A stretch of DNA of 6,452 bases from contig JBFWWW010000201.1 of assembly GCA_050245975.1 (NCBI GenBank), positions 1-6,452 on the forward strand, written 5' to 3'. Shown piece by piece: positions 1-6,452 of this stretch. A program made the translations under genes and the position numbers. Origin of the DNA: JBFWWW01 sp050245975. GTDB lineage: Bacteria; Pseudomonadota; Alphaproteobacteria; Rhizobiales; Hyphomicrobiaceae. The notes under the pieces were generated by a model. The model was not told where the DNA came from, did no database searches, and saw only the letters and a list, made by a program, of their open reading frames with translations. The first letter of the stretch is position 1. Each line of letters opens with the position of its first letter.

Positions 1-3000
1 TTGGCCCGGCGTCGATCTGCTGGATGCCGGCCTGGCGGCACAGCCCCTTGATCTCCATCACGTCGAGCAGGTGCTTGACCTCGGGCGGGGCCGGACCGAA
101 GCGATCGATCAGCTCGGCGCCGAAGGCATCGATATCCTCGCGCGTCACGAGGTTCGACAGCCGGCGGTAAAGGCCGAGCCGGAGCTGGAGATCCGCGACA
201 TAGTCCTCCGGGATCAACACCGACGTCCCAAGCGAAATCTGCGGGCTCCACTGGTCGGCGCCTTCGCCCATGTCGCCGCCCTTCATGGCCGCGATGGTTT
301 CCTCCAGCATCGACTGGTAGAGCTCGAAGCCGACTTCCTTGATGTGGCCGGACTGCTCCTCGCCGAGCAGGTTGCCGGCACCGCGGATATCGAGATCGTG
401 GCTGGCAAGCGAGAAGCCGGCGCCGAGCGTATCGAGCGATTGCAGGACCTTGAGCCGCTTTTCCGCGCCTTCCGTCAGGCGCTGGTTCGGCGGCGTCGTC
501 AGGTAGGCGTAGGCGCGTGTCTTGGAGCGGCCGACGCGTCCGCGCAACTGGTAGAGCTGAGCCAGGCCGAACATGTCGGCCCGATGCACGATCAGCGTAT
601 TCGCGTTCGGCACATCGAGACCCGACTCGACGATGGCCGTCGACAGCAGCACGTCGTAATTGCCGTCGTAGAAGCCGGTCATGATGTCTTCCAGCTCGGT
701 CGGACTCAATTGTCCGTGTGCGCGGGCGACCCTGAAGTCCGGCACGGCCTCGGCCAGGAACTCGGCGACGTCGTCGAGGTCGGAGATGCGCGGGACGACG
801 TAATAGGTCTGCCCGCCGCGATAACGCTCACGCTTCAGGGCATCACGGATGATGACGGGATCGAACGGCGAGATGTAGGTGCGCACGGCAAGCCGGTCGA
901 CCGGCGGCGTGGTGATGAGCGACAGCTCGCGCACGCCGGACAAGGCGAGTTGCAGGGTGCGCGGGATCGGCGTCGCCGTCAGGGTCAGGACGTGCACGTC
1001 CTCCCTGAGCTGCTTCAGCCGCTCCTTGTGGGCCACGCCGAAGTGCTGCTCCTCATCGACGACCAGCAGGCCGAGCCGCGCGAACTCGATCTGCTTGCCC
1101 AGCAGCGCGTGGGTGCCGACGACGATATCGATCGTGCCGTTCTTGAGGCCTTGCTTGACCTCCGCCAGCTCCTTCGATCCGACCAGGCGGGACGCCTGCG
1201 CCACCTTGACCGGCAAGCCGGCAAAGCGTTTCGAGAAGGTCTGGTAGTGCTGGCGGGCGAGAAGAGTCGTCGGCACCACCACTGCAACCTGGAAGCCGGC
1301 CATCGCCCCAACGAAAGCGGCGCGCAGCGCCACCTCGGTCTTGCCGAAGCCGACATCGCCGCACACCAGCCGATCCATCGGCTTGCCGCTGCCCAGGTCA
1401 TGGACCACGGCGTCGATACTGGCGGCCTGGTCGTCGGTCTCCTCGTACGGGAAGCGCGCGACGAACTCGTCCCAGGCGCCGTCCGGCGGCTCGATCACCG
1501 GCGCTTCCTTGAGCTCGCGCAGCGCGGCGACCTTGATCAGCTCAGCCGCGATCTCGCGCAGGCGCTGCTTGAGCCTGGCCTTGCGCGACTGCCAGCCGAC
1601 GCCGCCCAGCCGGTCGAGATGCACGGTCTCGGACTCGGAACCGTAGCGTGACAGCAGCTCGATGTTCTCGACGGGAAGATAGAGCCGGTCGCCGCCATGG
1701 TATTCCAGCTCCAGGCAGTCGTGCGGCGCGCCCAGCGCGGTGATCGCCTTCAGCCCGACGAAGCGGCCGATGCCATGGTCGGCGTGAACGATGAGATCGC
1801 CGAGTGCCATGCTGGTGGCCTCGGTGATGACCTCGGCTGCACGCCGCGGCTTGCGGCGGGGGCGGACCATCCGGTCGCCGAGGATATCCTGCTCGGCGAT
1901 CACGGCGAGGTCGGCTGTCTCAAAGCCGTGCTCCAAGCCGAGCACGGCCATCGACGTGACGTCTCCGGGAAGCGCCAGCGCCTCGGTGTAGCTGGCGACC
2001 TTGCGCGTGTCCTTGACGCCGTTGTCGTTGAGCAGACCTTCGAGGCGTTCGCGCGCGCCGGGTGTCCAGGCGGCAATGATGACGCGTTTCCTTGCGCCGA
2101 TCAGAAATCGGATATGGCCGGCGACAGCCTGGAAAAGGCCGCCCTGCTCCGCCTGGCGCTCTGGCGCGAAATTGCGTCCGACCGCGCCGTTCATCGGTAC
2201 GACGTTGGGCTTGTCTTCCTTGAAGGGAGAGAAGCGACGGACTTGGACGGCGCTCAGCGTCTTCGCCCATTCGGCGCCACTGAGAAACATCATGTCGGGC
2301 GGGACGGGCTTATACGGCGGTGCACCGAACTTATCCTGCTCGAGGGCCTCAAGGCGCGCCTCGTAGTGTTCAGCGATCGCCTCGAATCGCTGGCGGATCG
2401 CTTCGTCGGCGGCGTGATCGAAGCTGACGGCCGCCGGCTCGACGTAGTCGAACAGCGTTTCAAGCCGAGGATGGAACAGCGGCAGCCAGTGCTCCTGCCC
2501 CGGATAGTGGCTGCCGGCGATGACGGCCTGGTAGAGCGGATCGTCGGCCGTGTTGCCGCCGAACTGCTCGATGTAGCGCGTGCGGAAAGTTGCAGCACCG
2601 CCTTCGCCGAACGCAACCTCGCTGATCGGCATCAGCACGAGCTTCTGGACGAGCCTCGCCGTGCGCTGGGTCTCGGCATCGAAGGACTTGATGCTTTCCA
2701 GCGTGTCGCCGAAGAAATCGAGGCGGACCGGATGGATGCGTCCGGGCGGGAACAGATCGACGATGCCGCCGCGCACGGCGAACTCGCCCGGCTCCATCAC
2801 CGTCTCGGTGCGCACAAAGCCGGCAGCCGACAAGCGCTCGATCAGGCCGTTGCGATCCAGCCGCTGACCTGCCGCTAGCGGTTTCAGCGTACGGCGCAGG
2901 CTATCGCGCGGCGGCAGGCGCTGGAGCACGGCATTGACCGTGGTCAGGACCACAGCCGGCTCCTTCCTTGCGCCGATCACCAGCCGGGCAAGCGAGGTGA

Positions 3001-3274
3001 CGCGGCGCGCCACGATCTCGGGATTGGGGCCGACGCGATCGTAAGGCACGGTATCCCAGGCAGGGAACGGAATGACCTTCACATCGGGCGCGAAGAATGC
3101 CAGCGCCGCCTCCAGCGCTTCAAGGCGGCGGTCGTCGCGCGCCACATGCAGCATGACGGCGCCGGGCCTGTCGGCAGCAGCCGTCTTCGCCAGTCGCGCC
3201 AGCACAAGAGCATCGAGCCCCTCGGGCACGCCGGAAAGTATTTCGTCCCGCAACTGTGGTCCTGCGTCGTCCAT
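1..3274 (-). CDS. mfd: Transcription-repair coupling factor Mfd (3' end cut by window edge)
   Basis: Mfd is a cytoplasmic ATP-driven DNA translocase. It displaces RNA polymerase stalled at lesions and recruits UvrA for nucleotide excision repair. The frame is open for 1091 codons with no stop. Visible domains, in order: a UvrB-like N-terminal module (WDTVPYD at 73-79, VRGGIVDLFPP near 167-177); an RNA polymerase-interacting CarD-like domain at about 490-560 (VHADHGIG, then LPVENIELLSRYG from 533); Walker A GDVGFGKT at 639-646; Walker B DEEQ at 740-743; TATP at 766-769; motif V STAIVESGLDVPNAN from 878; motif VI LRGRVGR at 910-916; and the TRG motif RGAGNLLGEEQSG at 964-976. The start of the C-terminal D7 domain follows, and the window ends inside it. 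Family members are about 1150-1180 residues, so roughly 70-80 are missing. The ATG is firmly placed because an in-frame TAG lies 9 bp upstream (3284-3286). Only a weak GAGCTGG ribosome site precedes it. Its start is 18 bp after sdhE, so co-transcription is likely. No frameshift or missing catalytic motif was seen. Confidence 0.97.
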   Translation of the reverse strand, partial: MDDAGPQLRDEILSGVPEGLDALVLARLAKTAAADRPGAVMLHVARDDRRLEALEAALAFFAPDVKVIPFPAWDTVPYDRVGPNPEIVARRVTSLARLVIGARKEPAVVLTTVNAVLQRLPPRDSLRRTLKPLAAGQRLDRNGLIERLSAAGFVRTETVMEPGEFAVRGGIVDLFPPGRIHPVRLDFFGDTLESIKSFDAETQRTARLVQKLVLMPISEVAFGEGGAATFRTRYIEQFGGNTADDPLYQAVIAGSHYPGQEHWLPLFHPRLETLFDYVEPAAVSFDHAADEAIRQRFEAIAEHYEARLEALEQDKFGAPPYKPVPPDMMFLSGAEWAKTLSAVQVRRFSPFKEDKPNVVPMNGAVGRNFAPERQAEQGGLFQAVAGHIRFLIGARKRVIIAAWTPGARERLEGLLNDNGVKDTRKVASYTEALALPGDVTSMAVLGLEHGFETADLAVIAEQDILGDRMVRPRRKPRRAAEVITEATSMALGDLIVHADHGIGRFVGLKAITALGAPHDCLELEYHGGDRLYLPVENIELLSRYGSESETVHLDRLGGVGWQSRKARLKQRLREIAAELIKVAALRELKEAPVIEPPDGAWDEFVARFPYEETDDQAASIDAVVHDLGSGKPMDRLVCGDVGFGKTEVALRAAFVGAMAGFQVAVVVPTTLLARQHYQTFSKRFAGLPVKVAQASRLVGSKELAEVKQGLKNGTIDIVVGTHALLGKQIEFARLGLLVVDEEQHFGVAHKERLKQLREDVHVLTLTATPIPRTLQLALSGVRELSLITTPPVDRLAVRTYISPFDPVIIRDALKRERYRGGQTYYVVPRISDLDDVAEFLAEAVPDFRVARAHGQLSPTELEDIMTGFYDGNYDVLLSTAIVESGLDVPNANTLIVHRADMFGLAQLYQLRGRVGRSKTRAYAYLTTPPNQRLTEGAEKRLKVLQSLDTLGAGFSLASHDLDIRGAGNLLGEEQSGHIKEVGFELYQSMLEETIAAMKGGDMGEGADQWSPQISLGTSVLIPEDYVADLQLRLGLYRRLSNLVTREDIDAFGAELIDRFGPAPPEVKHLLDVMEIKGLCRQAGIQQIDAGP

Positions 3275-3292
3275 ATCCCAGCTCTATTTCGG

Positions 3293-3604
3293 CTACTGCC
3301 GCGAGGGCGTCAGCCCGTGAAACTCACGCAGCGTGGCAATAAGCTCTGCATAGCGCGGCTCCGGAACGCTGGCGGCATCGAGTATCCAGTTCTGCAGTTG
3401 CGGATCGGGCGCGATGAGCAGAGATTCGAACCGCCCGAGTTCCTCTGCATCCATTGATCCCAGCCGGGCTTCGGCGTATCGGCCCAGCAGCAGGTCCATC
3501 TCCTTGGTGCCGCGATGCGCGGCACGGTAGGCGGCACGCCGCCGGCGCAAGTCGAGATCGGCGGTCATACGGCTGTTCGTCTCCATTGGAATTGGATATC
3601 GCAT
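3293..3604 (-). CDS. sdhE: Succinate dehydrogenase assembly factor 2 / FAD assembly factor SdhE (DUF339)
   Basis: SdhE is a small soluble protein that promotes covalent attachment of FAD to the flavoprotein subunit SdhA of complex II (and of fumarate reductase where present). The longest form is 103 residues. The family hallmark RGxxE appears as RGTKE at 31-35, within an arginine-rich first helix (RRRR at 20-23, then AYRAAHRGTKEMD). It is followed by the conserved LLGRYAEARL stretch and the later PDPQLQNWI segment near 67-75, which together cover the usual five-helix fold. The start is uncertain. ATG codons lie at 3604, 3586 (residue 7) and 3568 (residue 13). Conservation begins after residue 13, and a GGAG (3581-3584) lies 12 bp upstream of the third ATG, so a 91-residue product is plausible. 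No good ribosome site precedes the first two. The TAG stop at 3293-3295 is 18 bp from mfd, indicating an operon. Identification is strong and only the N-terminus is in doubt. Confidence 0.93.
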   Translation of the reverse strand: MRYPIPMETNSRMTADLDLRRRRAAYRAAHRGTKEMDLLLGRYAEARLGSMDAEELGRFESLLIAPDPQLQNWILDAASVPEPRYAELIATLREFHGLTPSRQ

Positions 3605-3615
3605 AGCCGCCGCTT

Positions 3616-3632
3616 GACGGACCCCGTCGGGG
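3616..3632 (-). repeat. Two overlapping small inverted repeats in the sdhE leader
   Basis: On the plus strand, GACGG-ACC-CCGTC (3616-3628) is a perfect 5-bp inverted repeat with a 3-base loop. CCCC-GTC-GGGG (3622-3632) is a 4-bp one that shares bases with it, so the two hairpins could not form together. In the sdhE transcript they would lie 11 bases before the first ATG. Neither is followed by a U-tract, so neither is an obvious terminator. Such short GC-rich repeats also arise by chance in DNA of this composition. Confidence 0.3.
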
Positions 3633-3662
3633 CCGCCACGTTCCGGGCGCTGCGGTCTGCCT

Positions 3663-3690
3663 CATATAGCGTCGTCAATGGCATCGGCAA
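3663..3690 (-). promoter_or_regulatory. Candidate sigma70-like promoter for sdhE-mfd
   Basis: On the minus strand, TTGCCG (3685-3690) and TATATG (3663-3668) are separated by 16 bp, each matching the sigma70 -35 and -10 consensus at four of six positions. Initiation would fall near 3656, giving a leader of about 50 bases to the first sdhE ATG or about 88 to the third. The AT-rich CATATAG is one of few such stretches in this gap. The match is weak and alphaproteobacterial promoters are often degenerate, so this remains a candidate. Confidence 0.3.
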
Positions 3691-3799
3691 AGCCCAGGCG
3701 AAGAGACGGCGACGATGCAGGGACAGCACACGATTCAGCCGCAGCGGCAAGGTCACGGCCCCGTAGCCGGCTTCATTCACGCGCGGTGCACACGAAGAC

Positions 3800-5917
3800 A
3801 TGCGACCCGATGCTCTTACGCCGCTCTATGCCTCCGCGCAAACGATCGCGGGTGTCGGACCACGCGTGATCACATTCCTCAGAAAAGCGCTGCGGCTCCC
3901 GGCGGGTGTCATGGAGCCCCGCGTCATCGATCTGATCTGGCATACGCCGACCGGCGTCATCGACCGGCGGGCGGAACCCACCGTTGCAGGCGCGATCCCG
4001 GGCACGATCGCGACTTTCAAGGTCCGCGTCCTCAAGCATCGGCCCTCCCCTCGCGGCAACACCAAGGCGCCTTACAAGGTGTCATGCGAGGATGATACGG
4101 GGCGGCTCGACCTGATCTTCTTCCACGCCGAGCGCAAGTTCATCGAGCGGCAACTGCCCGAAGGGTCGGAGCGGTACGTTTCGGGACGCGTCGAGCGCTA
4201 CGGCGAGACGCTGCAGATGGTGCATCCGGACTACATCGTAGCGCCCGAAGCCCGCAATGATCTGCCGTTGTTGGAACCGGTGTATCCGCTGACCGCCGGG
4301 CTCTCGGCGAAGGTGCTGGGAAAGATCGTGCGGGCGGCGGCGCAGAAGATGCCGGATCTCGACGAATGGCAGGAGCCGACGTGGCTGGCCCAACGGGGCT
4401 GGCCGAGCTTCCATGATGCCGTGACCAGCCTGCATCGGCCGGTCGATCCGGGCGACCTGTCCGCGGGCGGGCCAGCCTGGCAGCGGCTCGCCTATGACGA
4501 GTTGCTGGCCGGGCAACTGGCGCTCGGTCTCGTGCGCCAGAGCGCGCGCCAGCAGCGCGGACGCAGCCTCCAGGGCGACGGGCGCATTCGGGCGCAACTC
4601 GCTTCGGTGCTGCCGTTCGCCATGACCAATTCCCAGGTCAATGCGATTGCCGAGATCGAGGCCGATCTCGCCGCGCCGCACCGCATGCTGCGGCTGCTGC
4701 AAGGCGATGTCGGGTCGGGCAAGACCGTCGTCGCGCTGATGACGATGGCGATCGCCGTCGAGGTCGGCAGCCAGGCCGTGCTGATGGCGCCGACCGAAGT
4801 TCTGGCGCGCCAGCATGCGGAGACCATCGAGCCGCTGGCGGCAAGGGCAGGATTGACGGTCGGCCTGCTGACGGGACGCGAGAAGGGCAAGCCGCGGCGC
4901 GAACTGGCGGCGCGGCTGGCGGCGGGGGAAATCGATATCCTGATCGGAACGCATGCGGTGTTTCAGCCCGATGTCGTGTTCAATGACCTCGCCATCGCCG
5001 TGATCGACGAGCAGCATCGGTTCGGCGTGCACCAGCGTCTCGCCTTGCAGGCCAAGGGCGGCAGCGGCGGCGCCAACGTGCTGGTGATGACGGCAACGCC
5101 GATCCCGCGCACCCTGCTGATGACGCATTTCGGCGACCTCGACGTCTCGCGGCTGACGGAGAAGCCGGCCGGGCGCAAGCCGGTGAAAACGACGATGCCG
5201 GCGGTATCGCGGCTGGAGGACGTGATCGACGGGCTGCGGCGGATGCTGGCGCAGGGGGCCCAGGTCTATTGGGTGTGCCCGTTGATCGAAGGATCTGACG
5301 TTTCGGAGCTTGCCGCGGCCGAGGAGCGTCATGCGCATCTGTCACAAGTGCTCGGGAACGGCGTCGTCGGTCTCCTGCATGGGGCGATGAAAGGCCCGGA
5401 CAAGGACGCCGTGATGTCGGAGTTCGCGACCGGTGCACTCAAGGTGCTGGTCTCGACGACCGTCATCGAGGTCGGCGTCAATGTGCCCAATGCAACGGTG
5501 ATGGTGATCGAGCAGGCCGAGCGGTTCGGGCTCGCTCAGTTGCACCAGTTGCGTGGACGCGTGGGGCGTGGCGACCGGCAGTCCTACTGCCTGCTGCTGC
5601 ACAGTGAGCCGCTGGGAGAGACGGCGCGGCAGCGGCTGGAGATGATGTGCCGGACGGAAGACGGCTTCGAGATCGCGGAAAAGGACCTGGAGCTGCGCGG
5701 CGGGGGCGAGCTGATGGGCACCCGTCAGAGCGGCACGCCCGAATTCCGCGTCGCCGAGGTGCCGGGCTTTCAGGACCTGCTCGCTGCCGCGCGCGACGAT
5801 GCTCAGCTTATGCTCGCGAAAGATCCCACCCTGTCCACCGCCCGCGGCCAGGCACTGCGGACATTGCTCTATCTGTTCGAATGCGACGAGGCGGTGCGGC
5901 TGTTCAGGGTAGCGTGA
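3800..5917 (+). CDS. recG: ATP-dependent DNA helicase RecG
   Basis: RecG is a monomeric superfamily 2 translocase that reverses stalled replication forks and processes Holliday junctions, D-loops and R-loops in the cytoplasm. The product is 705 residues, close to the E. coli protein (693). Domains in order: an N-terminal segment with AGVGPRV at 17-23; the OB-fold wedge at about 60-155 (ATFKVRVL at 71-78, EDDTGRLDLIFF at 97-108, VHPDY at 141-145); EPVYPLTAGLS at 159-169; Walker A GDVGSGKT at 302-309; Walker B DEQH at 403-406; TATP at 431-434; motif V STTVIEVGVNVPNA; motif VI LRGRVGRG from 584; and the TRG segment ELRGGGELMGTRQSG from 631. The start is well fixed because an in-frame TAG sits at 3764-3766 with no other start codon between it and this ATG. 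No strong Shine-Dalgarno is visible; GAAG lies very close to the ATG. The gene is divergent from sdhE-mfd and convergent with the aldolase gene. All catalytic motifs are present. Confidence 0.98.
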   Translation: MRPDALTPLYASAQTIAGVGPRVITFLRKALRLPAGVMEPRVIDLIWHTPTGVIDRRAEPTVAGAIPGTIATFKVRVLKHRPSPRGNTKAPYKVSCEDDTGRLDLIFFHAERKFIERQLPEGSERYVSGRVERYGETLQMVHPDYIVAPEARNDLPLLEPVYPLTAGLSAKVLGKIVRAAAQKMPDLDEWQEPTWLAQRGWPSFHDAVTSLHRPVDPGDLSAGGPAWQRLAYDELLAGQLALGLVRQSARQQRGRSLQGDGRIRAQLASVLPFAMTNSQVNAIAEIEADLAAPHRMLRLLQGDVGSGKTVVALMTMAIAVEVGSQAVLMAPTEVLARQHAETIEPLAARAGLTVGLLTGREKGKPRRELAARLAAGEIDILIGTHAVFQPDVVFNDLAIAVIDEQHRFGVHQRLALQAKGGSGGANVLVMTATPIPRTLLMTHFGDLDVSRLTEKPAGRKPVKTTMPAVSRLEDVIDGLRRMLAQGAQVYWVCPLIEGSDVSELAAAEERHAHLSQVLGNGVVGLLHGAMKGPDKDAVMSEFATGALKVLVSTTVIEVGVNVPNATVMVIEQAERFGLAQLHQLRGRVGRGDRQSYCLLLHSEPLGETARQRLEMMCRTEDGFEIAEKDLELRGGGELMGTRQSGTPEFRVAEVPGFQDLLAAARDDAQLMLAKDPTLSTARGQALRTLLYLFECDEAVRLFRVA

Positions 5918-5926
5918 GCAGGCATG

Positions 5927-5961
5927 AAAAAGGGCGGAGCTGACATCTGCCAACTCCGCCC
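5927..5961 (-). terminator. Intrinsic terminator of the aldolase gene
   Basis: GGGCGGAG (5932-5939) pairs perfectly with CTCCGCCC (5954-5961) around a 14-base loop. Read on the minus strand, the stem is followed at once by five T residues (5931-5927). This is the classic layout of a rho-independent terminator, 22 bp after the aldolase stop. On the plus strand the stem is followed by CCGTTCAGG with no T-tract, so it would terminate recG poorly, although the hairpin could still protect that transcript's 3' end. Confidence 0.85.
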
Positions 5962-5983
5962 CCGTTCAGGTGAAATGCTCTGA

Positions 5984-6452
5984 CTACGCAGCTTTTTCCA
6001 GCGACCGCTGCCATTTACCCATCGCAGCCATGCCGTTCATCCGGGCGCGATGCGAGAATGCGCGCTGTCCGGCCGCGACGTTCTCGGACTTGCCGCCCCA
6101 GGCCTTGAGGGCTGCGGCCTGCAGCGCACGGCCATAGGAGAACGTCACCGGCCACGGCAGATTGCCCAGCCCATTCATGGCGGAGAGGTGCTCGGTCGCC
6201 AGTTCGTCGGACTGTCCGCCCGAGAGGAAGGCGATGCCCGCGACCGAAGCCGGCACGGTCGCCTTGAGGCAGGCAATGGTCTTTTCCGCAACCTCTCCAA
6301 CCGAAGGCTGCCTGGCGCACTTCTGGCCGGCGACGACCATGTGCGGCTTCAACACCATGCCCTCGAGCTTGATGCCGGCGTCGTAGAGCTCATCGAACAC
6401 CGTATTCAGGACCCAGCGGGTGACCTTGTCGCAGGTGTCGAGGTCGTGAGTG
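5984..6452 (-). CDS. Class I fructose-bisphosphate aldolase, C-terminal part (start beyond window)
   Basis: This enzyme reversibly cleaves fructose 1,6-bisphosphate to dihydroxyacetone phosphate and glyceraldehyde 3-phosphate through a Schiff base, in cytoplasmic glycolysis or gluconeogenesis. About 155 C-terminal residues are visible and open to the right edge, so close to half of a typical protein of about 340 is present. The Schiff-base lysine is in LEGMVLKPHM (codon 6347-6349), equivalent to K229 of rabbit muscle aldolase. Downstream, the family segments AFLSGGQSDELAT and WPVTFSYGRALQAAALKAWGG carry the phosphate-binding loop residues. The match is to the glycolytic aldolase family shared with animals (PF00274 type), not the DhnA-like FbaB type or zinc class II. 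The C-terminus is EKAA and lacks the terminal tyrosine known from vertebrate enzymes. A GTG at 6398-6400 is internal, because conserved sequence (DTCDKVTRWVL) continues upstream. I leave the symbol blank because fda, fba and cbbA are all used for such genes. Confidence 0.96.
   Translation of the reverse strand, partial: THDLDTCDKVTRWVLNTVFDELYDAGIKLEGMVLKPHMVVAGQKCARQPSVGEVAEKTIACLKATVPASVAGIAFLSGGQSDELATEHLSAMNGLGNLPWPVTFSYGRALQAAALKAWGGKSENVAAGQRAFSHRARMNGMAAMGKWQRSLEKAA

Larger units (their letters stand above)
3605..3799. other. Divergent intergenic region between sdhE-mfd and recG
   Basis: This 195-bp stretch separates the divergent sdhE and recG starts, so it should hold the promoters for both. 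Short open frames cross it on both strands, but none has a recognisable protein signature and they overlap the ends of real genes in other frames. A weak promoter candidate for the sdhE direction and a cluster of small inverted repeats are listed separately. I found no convincing -35/-10 pair for recG and no clear operator, such as a LexA-type box. Confidence 0.6.

Noticed and set aside
71..1651. Long plus-strand open frame of 526 codons opposite mfd
   Set aside because: It lies wholly antisense to mfd, which has continuous family motifs. The translation is rich in R, D, H, L and Q with no domain signature, as expected of the complement of a GC-rich gene.
1697..2878. Plus-strand open frame of 393 codons opposite mfd
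   Set aside because: It is another antisense shadow of the N-terminal half of mfd. No recognisable motif is present, and mfd is unbroken across it.
3614..3619. TTGACG on the plus strand as a -35 box for recG
   Set aside because: No acceptable -10 hexamer lies 16-18 bp downstream; the sequence there is GC-rich.
3565..3869. Short frames on both strands in the recG/sdhE gap (for example 3565-3801 minus, 3678-3869 plus)
   Set aside because: They overlap the true N-termini of sdhE or recG in other frames and lack ribosome sites or recognisable sequence.
4082..5338. Minus-strand open frame of 418 codons opposite recG
   Set aside because: It is antisense to the recG helicase core, with low-complexity R/H/Q/L-rich translation and no family features.
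5342..5953. Minus-strand open frame of 203 codons opposite the recG 3' end
   Set aside because: It is antisense to the recG motif V to TRG region, its upstream end runs into the terminator stem, and it has no protein signature.
6398..6400. GTG as the start of a 138-residue aldolase fragment
   Set aside because: Conserved aldolase sequence (DTCDKVTRWVL) continues upstream in frame to the window edge, so this GTG is an internal valine codon.

Overview
The window is GC-rich chromosomal DNA with strong G/C preference at third codon positions. It comes from a Gram-negative bacterium, most likely an alphaproteobacterium and possibly Hyphomicrobiales. The evidence is an SdhE of alphaproteobacterial type directly upstream of mfd, with recG divergent from it. 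The genus cannot be named from the sequence alone.

Layout from left to right. Bases 1-3274 (minus) are mfd, the transcription-repair coupling factor, complete at its N-terminus and cut by the left window edge about 70-80 residues before its expected C-terminus. Bases 3293-3604 (minus) are sdhE, the small succinate dehydrogenase flavinylation factor. Its stop lies 18 bp before the mfd ATG, so the two probably form one transcript. Bases 3605-3799 are a short divergent intergenic region with a weak sigma70-like promoter candidate for sdhE-mfd and a pair of small overlapping inverted repeats. Bases 3800-5917 (plus) are a complete recG, the Holliday junction and fork-reversal translocase. Bases 5918-5983 separate recG from a convergent gene and hold an intrinsic terminator whose U-tract points leftward. 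Bases 5984-6452 (minus) are the C-terminal part of a class I fructose-bisphosphate aldolase, whose N-terminus lies beyond the right edge.

Mfd and RecG are related superfamily 2 double-stranded DNA translocases that share the TRG motif, and they act on stalled RNA polymerase and stalled replication forks respectively. SdhE (respiratory complex II maturation) and the aldolase (central carbon metabolism) are metabolic neighbours with no evident functional tie to DNA repair.

All four genes are intact where visible and have their family signature motifs. I see no mobile element, tRNA, rRNA, CRISPR array, phage gene or defence system. The long open frames antisense to mfd and recG are best explained as codon-bias shadows. 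I did not find a previously undescribed system here. The few findings are modest ones about regulation and start sites.
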